Assembly (NCBI GenBank): GCA_010021705.1
Contig: RGMU01000036.1
Location: 1 to 10,560 of the forward strand
Length of the DNA: 10,560 nt
Direction: 5' to 3'
Origin: Chitinophagia bacterium
GTDB lineage: Bacteria; Bacteroidota; Bacteroidia; Chitinophagales; Chitinophagaceae
In this document: piece by piece, positions 5,507 to 10,560 of the stretch
How positions within the stretch are numbered: the first letter of the stretch is position 1
How the letters are laid out: each line of letters starts with the position of its first letter
The notes under the pieces: generated by a model
The model's database searches: none
Seen by the model: the letters and a program-made list of their open reading frames with translations, nothing else
Told to the model about the DNA's origin: nothing
Translations under genes and position numbers: made by a program

Positions 5507-7477
5507 TTAACGTGATATTTCTCTCAATATTCTAAATCCGTGTATTTCATTTCTCCGGGTAGGGGCACCACTATTGCGGTTGCTATTTTCGCAACGCGCA
5601 GGGAATGCCATCCATGAACCGCCCCTCAATACGCGCAGTGTGCCGGCATTAGGACCTGTTGGGTTGTCGGCAGGGCTTTTGGCATAATATGCGGGGTCAT
5701 ACCAGTCTAAACACCACTCCATTGCATTACCGGTCGTGTCGTATATGCCTAAGCTATTAGGCTTTCTTTGCCCTACCATGTGCATTTTTTCCCTACAATT
5801 ATCCCTATACCATGCCACTTTATCCAACTCATTATCACCGCTATAGGCATAATCTTGCAAGTTAGGACCACCTTTGGCTGCATATTCCCATTCTGCCTCT
5901 GTAGGCAGGCGGTACGTATTGCCCGTTTCTTTGCTAAACCAACTGCAAAAAGCAAAGGCATCGTTCCAGCTTACATGTATAACCGGATAATGGTCTTTTT
6001 TAGAAGAGCGTTTTCTGCCTAACTCATCGCACTCCCAACTAACTGCCGGCTTTTGAATAATCTGCCCTGTAGGGTCATCAAAGTCTCCTGACCATACCCA
6101 GCTCCAACCATCGCGCTCTGCATCGGTTATATAGTTAGTTGCTTGTATAAATCGGCGAAAATCAGCAATCGTAACTTCATATTTCAGTAAATAAAATTCA
6201 TTTATCCGCACTTTGTGTTCCGGTTTCTCGTTCACATCACCTTTGTTGTTACCCATAGTAAACATTCCGCCGCCTACATACATTAGGCTAATGCCTTTAT
6301 CTGTAATCTCTTGTATGGGTTGTAATTTGCTGGGTTCTTTTGGTGGTGCAACTACTGCATGTTTATGACTGTCTATAATTTTTGGGGCTGTGGTGCGGGG
6401 TTTAGCAGGGTTGGTATTGTTAGCAGTACCGGCAGGCTTAGAGCCGGGAGCAACGGGCTTGGCTTCGCCTTCGTCTTGCCCTTGAGCGTCATTAATGGTT
6501 TTCATGTCGTCATCTTGGTTTTCAGCAGTACGAGTAGGGTCTTCTTCATCCGGTGGTGTGGTTTTTGCCGGATTATTTTGGGCAGTTGCATTGCCGGCAT
6601 GGGTATTCGTTTTAGCGGGTTGTTTTGGCTTTGAAGTAGTATTATCAGCAGTTTCATCATCGGTTTTACTACCGGTGTTAGTTTTTACGGCAGTAGCCCC
6701 CCCTACGGCTTTAAAATTAATTTCTAATAGCTCTTCCACCCCCAATTTGGTTACGGTATATACTTCTTTATACACTTTGGCAGGGTTTGATGTGGCTACA
6801 GCCTTTATGATGGTTTTTCCTTTGGGTAAAAACACCTTAAATGCTTTACTTGCTTTTGCTGTTCCCTCGTCTTCTCCATCAATAGAAATGGTACAATCTT
6901 CACTTGCAATAATTTTTAGCTTAAATTTTGAAGACGTGTATTCTACCATTTCTCCCGCTACGGCTTTGTCTTCTTTCCATTCGCCCTCAAATATTTCACC
7001 ATTAGGGTATTTATAAACCCCGTGTCCATTCTTTTTATCGTTCTTAAATCCACCTACATATTTTTCGCCATTTGCCCATGTATAAATACCGTCATCTGTT
7101 TTTTTACCGTTACTGTCTAACGTACCCCTAAATTCATCACCATTAGGCAACCTAATTTTTACGCGGTTGTCTTTCAATTTAAGAAATTGCCCTTTTTTGT
7201 GAGAACCGGAGCCGTCAGACGCATTGGCTACGTTGGTAATGTCGTTGTAGGAATATTTAACTAATGGTGCAGTGGTATTGGCTCTTATGATGTTCTCATC
7301 TGTAATAATTTCAACACGATAGTCGGCATAGCCAAACAACAATATGCGCTGTTTGCCATTGAGCAAGCCACCATTCCATAGCTCCGATATAGATTTTTGA
7401 CCATCGGCATTTAATTCCGGGTCATTTAAGCCAAAATAAACATTATGAACTCCCCCATCATACCTGCAAATGCACAA
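5507..7477 (-). CDS. MORN + PEGA-like + SUMF1/FGE-domain protein, signal peptide out of frame
   Basis: The open frame gives 656 residues from a TTG at 7477, probably not the real start. Domains in order: an undefined N-terminal part (about 10-95); two to three MORN repeats (about 112-180, e.g. YVGGFKNDKKNGHGVYKYPNG at 140-160); a PEGA-like beta domain (about 184-255) with the core CTISIDGEDEGT; a Pro/Thr/Asn/Asp-rich linker (about 262-392); and a SUMF1/FGE-sulfatase domain (about 394-655). SUMF hallmarks are GGGMFTMGN (402-410), YRLPTEAEWEYAA (522-534), TTGNAMEWCLDWY (581-593) and RVLRGGSW (615-622). In true formylglycine-generating enzymes GGS is followed by two active-site cysteines. Here the first position is Ala624 and only Cys629 remains, so FGE catalysis is unlikely and a structural role, as in other non-catalytic SUMF proteins, is more likely. 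The exported signal peptide lies upstream in another frame. Confidence 0.85.
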   Translation of the reverse strand: MCICRYDGGVHNVYFGLNDPELNADGQKSISELWNGGLLNGKQRILLFGYADYRVEIITDENIIRANTTAPLVKYSYNDITNVANASDGSGSHKKGQFLKLKDNRVKIRLPNGDEFRGTLDSNGKKTDDGIYTWANGEKYVGGFKNDKKNGHGVYKYPNGEIFEGEWKEDKAVAGEMVEYTSSKFKLKIIASEDCTISIDGEDEGTAKASKAFKVFLPKGKTIIKAVATSNPAKVYKEVYTVTKLGVEELLEINFKAVGGATAVKTNTGSKTDDETADNTTSKPKQPAKTNTHAGNATAQNNPAKTTPPDEEDPTRTAENQDDDMKTINDAQGQDEGEAKPVAPGSKPAGTANNTNPAKPRTTAPKIIDSHKHAVVAPPKEPSKLQPIQEITDKGISLMYVGGGMFTMGNNKGDVNEKPEHKVRINEFYLLKYEVTIADFRRFIQATNYITDAERDGWSWVWSGDFDDPTGQIIQKPAVSWECDELGRKRSSKKDHYPVIHVSWNDAFAFCSWFSKETGNTYRLPTEAEWEYAAKGGPNLQDYAYSGDNELDKVAWYRDNCREKMHMVGQRKPNSLGIYDTTGNAMEWCLDWYDPAYYAKSPADNPTGPNAGTLRVLRGGSWMAFPARCENSNRNSGAPTRRNEIHGFRILREISR

Positions 7478-7521
7478 CAGGCAGCGAAAAAAGCTGTAAG
7501 CAATAATAGTAGTTTTTTCAT
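7452..7521 (-). other. Out-of-frame signal-peptide start of the SUMF-domain gene (frameshift)
   Basis: The minus-strand ATG at 7521 encodes MKKLLLLLTAFFAACCAFA followed by GMMG, a textbook signal peptide with an AFA cleavage site. This frame ends at a TAA a few codons later. The downstream MORN/SUMF frame is shifted relative to it. Adding one G to the G5 run at 7456-7452 (minus strand) would fuse them as AFA|GMMGGVHNVYFG. The split is therefore a likely one-base deletion, a sequencing error or a slippery homopolymer. Confidence 0.78.
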
Positions 7522-7595
7522 AAGCTACTGATGTAATTTTAATGGGTATGTGAATTGAACCATAATAGGAGTTGTGCCTATTAAGAATTGCAATA

Positions 7596-7603
7596 CAAAT
7601 GTA
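7596..7603 (-). promoter_or_regulatory. Candidate -7 box for the SUMF-domain gene
   Basis: Read on the minus strand this is TACATTTG, an exact TAnnTTTG match. It lies 75 bases upstream of the signal-peptide ATG at 7521. No clear TTTG -33 box was found, so support is moderate. Its position supports 7521 rather than the TTG at 7477 as the true start. Confidence 0.42.
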
Positions 7604-7702
7604 AAGAATATAATACGATAAATAAATAATGAAATGTTATATAATAGTATGGAGTCGCGTTATTTATTTGAATTTAGGTTTATTTTTCGTTTTTATTCGT
7701 AA

Positions 7703-8191
7703 TTAGAGCCACTTTTCGTATAGCAACCGCGTAATTACATAGCCTTCACCTTCTAAAAAACGGCGCATATTATGATTATTTACATGTGTAAACCGCGTAA
7801 TTCTTTTTATTCCTTTTTGCAAGTAGGTCTGTTCTAAAGCATTACTTAGAGCATGATAAACACCCTGCCTGCGAAACCGCTTATCCACATATCCGTCTGA
7901 CACATAAAGCTCTTGCCCTTCATATTTGTCTATACGGCTATCATCTTGCTCTTCTGCATAACCAAAGATAAACCCTACCGGCATACCGTTGATTTGGGCT
8001 ATGAGGCATGTGCCGTCATTTTCTTGTTGCATGGCTATCACGTGCTTCATATAGCTTTCCTTTATATCCTGCCATTGAGCAGTTTTGTCGGATAGTTCGT
8101 TTTCGTTATTGTGTAACTCTAACATAAATTGCGCAATAAGGTCATAGTTTTGCGCTATCAATACAGGGACTATCTCTATATTAGTATTCAT
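7703..8191 (-). CDS. GNAT-family N-acetyltransferase
   Basis: The 162-residue protein has the full GNAT fold. Beta strands TCLIAQINGMPVGFIFGYAE (61-80) lead to motif A, LYVSDGYVDKRFRRQGVYHAL (95-115). There, RRQGVY (107-112) is the acetyl-CoA pyrophosphate loop, with Tyr in the last place instead of the usual Gly or Ala. THVNNHNMRRFLEGEGYV (135-152) is the C-terminal motif B. It should transfer an acyl group from acyl-CoA to an amine in the cytoplasm, but the substrate cannot be predicted. The gene is separated from its neighbours by its own upstream -7 box (8229-8236) and about 180 bases on the 3' side. Length is normal for a single-domain GNAT. Confidence 0.9.
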   Translation of the reverse strand: MNTNIEIVPVLIAQNYDLIAQFMLELHNNENELSDKTAQWQDIKESYMKHVIAMQQENDGTCLIAQINGMPVGFIFGYAEEQDDSRIDKYEGQELYVSDGYVDKRFRRQGVYHALSNALEQTYLQKGIKRITRFTHVNNHNMRRFLEGEGYVITRLLYEKWL

Positions 8192-8228
8192 GCTAAAAGT
8201 TTGGTTGCTTATATCCCTACAATTAGTG

Positions 8229-8236
8229 CAAAGATA
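8229..8236 (-). promoter_or_regulatory. Candidate -7 box for the GNAT gene
   Basis: The minus strand reads TATCTTTG here, an exact TAnnTTTG match 38 bases upstream of the ATG at 8191. No good -33 TTTG was seen. Spacing gives a short leader of about 30 bases. Confidence 0.42.
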
Positions 8237-8350
8237 AATGTATTGCGCATTGGATTATAAAAATAGTGCTATTTTTAGATGAAATTCATTTATTAGTATG
8301 AAAAATGACGCATGATTTGTATTTTCGCATACTTTACATTCTGCCGATAA

Positions 8351-8358
8351 TATTTTTG
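8351..8358 (+). promoter_or_regulatory. Candidate -7 box immediately before the LutA-like start
   Basis: TATTTTTG matches TAnnTTTG exactly, but it ends only four bases before the TTG start at 8363, so transcription would begin at or just inside the coding start (leaderless). TATTTTCG at 8320-8327, one mismatch, is an alternative that would leave a short leader. Confidence 0.28.
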
Positions 8359-8362
8359 CCAC

Positions 8363-9085
8363 TTGAAAGTACAGTTACAAATACCTTGCTTTATTGACCA
8401 GCTTTACCCTCAAACCGCCATAAATATGGTGAAAGTATTGGAGAAAGCAGGCTGTGTTGTTTCTTATGATTTGGCGCAAACGTGTTGCGGACAACCTGCC
8501 TACAATGCCGGATATAAAGATGAGGCGCGCCACGTAGCCCAAAAAATGGTGCAGGAGTTCAACGAAACAGATTACATTGTATCGCCCTCCGGCTCATGTG
8601 CCGGCTATATACGCAACTGCTATATGGATATGTTAGGCAATAGCTCGGCACACTTAAAAACACAAAAAATAATTACCAATGTGTTTGAGTTTACCGATTT
8701 TTTGGTCAATAAACTGAATATACAAAACGTAGGTGCTTCATTTGAAGCCATTGCTACCTATCACGCTGCTTGTGGCGCACTGCGTGAATGTGGCATTAAA
8801 ACCAGCCCCCGCCTATTATTGCAAAATGTAAAAGGGTTGCAACTTTTGGAAATGAAAGATGCCGAGACTTGCTGTGGCTTTGGAGGCACATTTGCCATTA
8901 AGTATGAGCCTATTTCCATTGGTATGGCTTATTCAAAGGTTCAAAACGCCGTTAATAGTGGTGCAGAGTATATAATAAGCACAGATATGTCTTGCCTAAT
9001 GCACATACAGGGCTATATAGATACGCACCACATTCCCCTAAAAACCATACATATAGCCGATGTGTTGGCTGCCGGTTGGGAATAG
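8363..9085 (+). CDS. LutA/YkgE-type CCG-domain iron-sulfur protein, TTG start
   Basis: The 240-residue protein has two CCG (cysteine-rich) domains. The first has CFIDQLYP (9-16), TCCGQPAYNAGY (40-51) and GSC (77-79). The second has YHAACGALRECGI (133-145), TCCGFGGTFAIKYEPIS (169-185) and Cys211. This is the LutA/YkgE family, whose members contribute to the LutABC L-lactate oxidation complex. Related CCG domains occur in heterodisulfide reductase and glycolate oxidase subunits. The start is TTG at 8363: an in-frame TAA lies at 8348-8350 and no ATG occurs before residue 22, while family homology (KVQLQIPCFIDQLYP) begins right at this codon. No lutB or lutC follows; the next gene is convergent five bases away. 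A lactate role is therefore by family only. Confidence 0.88.
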   Translation: MKVQLQIPCFIDQLYPQTAINMVKVLEKAGCVVSYDLAQTCCGQPAYNAGYKDEARHVAQKMVQEFNETDYIVSPSGSCAGYIRNCYMDMLGNSSAHLKTQKIITNVFEFTDFLVNKLNIQNVGASFEAIATYHAACGALRECGIKTSPRLLLQNVKGLQLLEMKDAETCCGFGGTFAIKYEPISIGMAYSKVQNAVNSGAEYIISTDMSCLMHIQGYIDTHHIPLKTIHIADVLAAGWE

Positions 9086-9090
9086 TTTTG

Positions 9091-10560
9091 TTACCACTCT
9101 CTACCTAAATGGTTGTCCGTTAATCCGTTTTGAGACAGGTTTGTTAGACTAAAACGCACCCCAAACAGGCTTGGTTCATTTTTTCTTATACTTTGTATAA
9201 AGTCTATTCTGCCTAACCTAAGTAGTTTATAGCCTATATTTTCTATACCAATAAATTGCTCATAGTACCGAACATCATTGTCTAAATAAAATAGATTTGT
9301 ACCTGCCACCAAGTGCCAATGTAGCTTATTGAATAATGGTAGCTTATTGGTCAGAAAGCCGTTAAGATGATATTCTACATGCGCTTCGCCATAAAAGGGT
9401 GCGGTATTCACATCGGCATAGAAGGGTGCCATTTGAAACCCCGTAAGATAAGGCGTGGCATAGCCCCAGCCCCGGTTGCCTATGATTTGCTGCAAATCGG
9501 GAATACCCACTTGCTCTCTATTAATAAAGCCTCCTACGCTGCAATGGTAGCCTATTGCACCCAATCTACCTACTTCTAAAACGGCATCGTATATGCCTGC
9601 TTTCCACCTGTCGTAGTTTACGCTACTTTGCAATATATCGGTAATGCCTTTTTGATAGCACACCAAAAACGTGGGGGCACTGCTAGGTACAGGACGCTTA
9701 AAGTCCGGATATTGTATATAATGCACCCCCGGCTGATAGGTCAGCCGCACCTGAAATAGAAGCGCATGGTGATAACCCAAGAGGGTAGCCTGCTTAGCCA
9801 TATCGGCTGTAATATTCTCTACAAAAGGGGGCTTGCCATCGTTCACAAAGCTGTAATCGGTACTTTTTTGCAATGGTATGCGGTTTTGGTAAGATAATCG
9901 CCCTAAAGCCGTAAAACCATTCCCTCTGTCTATTTTGCCCAATAAACTTAGCTCTTCGCGTTCATAAAGGCGAAGCTCGTCATAGTGTTCATATAAGGCA
10001 GTCCATGTGTTTTGTGAGGGTATAACGGGATTATTGCCGTTGTATTGAAATACATATTTGCCGGCATCTATGCCTACCAAGCTATATCTGCCGCGCCATT
10101 TTCGGTTTCTTATGGTGTGTGTTATACTGCCAATGGTATTAAAGTGTGTGTTGGCTAAACCATATCGCTCTACGGTTTGCACATCTGTTCTGCTGAAACT
10201 GTCATGGTAATAAGTAAAGCCTAATTTAGCATTAATATTTAGCCCTTCGGTAGTGTTGTAATTAAGCAGATTATCATTATTTACGCCTAAAAGATTTAAG
10301 CCCAAATAAAAAGAAAAATACGGTGTATCGCTTCTGTAGGTATAGCCTCCCAAAAATGGCTTTGTTATCTTAAATTTGTTCTGCTTGCGCCGGAGCGAAT
10401 CTAACCGATGAGGATTGGTGCGCACCAAGCGAAGGCTGTCTTGCAGTTGGTAGTCCCTTATTTCATCTGAGGCAAGGGGTATGGGACGGTTGCTTGAAAA
10501 ATAGCTTGTATCCTTTTTGTTGGCATCAGCTAAATAAGTGGTTTCTGCTTTGCCGGCAAA
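9091..10560 (-). CDS. DUF5686-like outer-membrane beta-barrel protein, C-terminal part (5' end beyond window)
   Basis: The frame is open from the right edge to the stop at 9091, giving 489 visible residues. The TTG at 10428 lies inside the frame, and coding-like sequence continues upstream to 10560, so it is not the start. The visible part is full of alternating aromatic/polar beta strands typical of outer-membrane barrels. The C-terminal region, NGFLTNKLPLFNKLHWHLVAG, then VRYYEQFIGIENIG, LLRLGRIDFIQS and FGVRFSLTNL, resembles the end of the Bacteroidota DUF5686 family. Full-length members are about 800 residues, with an N-terminal carboxypeptidase-regulatory-like domain and a signal peptide that would lie outside this window. 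Role unknown. It ends five bases from the convergent LutA-like stop. A generic porin-like barrel is the alternative. Confidence 0.72.
   Translation of the reverse strand, partial: FAGKAETTYLADANKKDTSYFSSNRPIPLASDEIRDYQLQDSLRLVRTNPHRLDSLRRKQNKFKITKPFLGGYTYRSDTPYFSFYLGLNLLGVNNDNLLNYNTTEGLNINAKLGFTYYHDSFSRTDVQTVERYGLANTHFNTIGSITHTIRNRKWRGRYSLVGIDAGKYVFQYNGNNPVIPSQNTWTALYEHYDELRLYEREELSLLGKIDRGNGFTALGRLSYQNRIPLQKSTDYSFVNDGKPPFVENITADMAKQATLLGYHHALLFQVRLTYQPGVHYIQYPDFKRPVPSSAPTFLVCYQKGITDILQSSVNYDRWKAGIYDAVLEVGRLGAIGYHCSVGGFINREQVGIPDLQQIIGNRGWGYATPYLTGFQMAPFYADVNTAPFYGEAHVEYHLNGFLTNKLPLFNKLHWHLVAGTNLFYLDNDVRYYEQFIGIENIGYKLLRLGRIDFIQSIRKNEPSLFGVRFSLTNLSQNGLTDNHLGREW

Noticed and set aside
6359..7016. 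Plus-strand frames of 91 and 173 codons opposite the SUMF/MORN gene
   Set aside because: They arise from the low-complexity linker and MORN region read backwards; hydrophobic, biased composition and no family motif.
7395..7477. OmpA-like reading of the SUMF protein N-terminus (YFGLNDPELNADGQ and GYADY)
   Set aside because: The resemblance is short, and the remaining OmpA-like peptidoglycan-binding residues could not be found.
10428..10428. TTG at 10428 as the start of the DUF5686-like protein
   Set aside because: The frame stays open and coding-like to the window edge, there is no signal peptide after the TTG, and the family is much longer.

Overview
The window looks like a compact chromosomal segment of an AT-rich Bacteroidota bacterium, probably of the Chitinophagales/Sphingobacteriales type. 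The evidence is the TAnnTTTG-type promoter boxes, the paired Tat-exported ferritin-like proteins, a DUF5686-type outer-membrane protein, the SUMF/PEGA/MORN architecture, the weak Shine-Dalgarno sites and the use of TTG starts. No rRNA, tRNA, CRISPR array, insertion sequence or phage gene was recognised.

Layout. Positions 1-548 (minus) hold the N-terminal part of a family 2 glycosyltransferase that runs off the left edge. Positions 789-3011 (plus) hold two tandem Tat-signal ferritin-like proteins and then a small lipoprotein with one EGF-like module, closed by a strong hairpin terminator. Positions 3127-3543 (minus) encode a MaoC-type (R)-specific enoyl-CoA hydratase. Positions 3872-5407 (plus) encode a long PhaE/phasin-like protein with its own promoter and terminator. 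Positions 5507-7477 (minus) encode a MORN + PEGA-like + SUMF-domain protein whose signal peptide sits in another frame (ATG at 7521). Positions 7703-8191 (minus) encode a GNAT acetyltransferase. Positions 8363-9085 (plus) encode a LutA/YkgE-type CCG-domain iron-sulfur protein. Positions 9091-10560 (minus) hold the C-terminal part of a DUF5686-like outer-membrane beta-barrel protein open to the right edge.

How the genes may work together. The clearest functional pair is the divergent hydratase and PhaE-like genes: PhaJ-type hydratases make (R)-3-hydroxyacyl-CoA, the substrate of polyhydroxyalkanoate synthases, and PhaE is the accessory subunit of class III synthases. No catalytic phaC is in the window, so the pathway is an inference. 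The two ferritin-like proteins and the EGF lipoprotein form a probable exported gene group of unknown role. The rest look like individually transcribed genes.

The points most worth checking are the frameshift at a five-base homopolymer behind the signal peptide of the SUMF protein, the altered metal-ligand positions in both ferritin-like proteins, and the unusually long, repeat-bearing PhaE-like protein next to a PhaJ-like hydratase.
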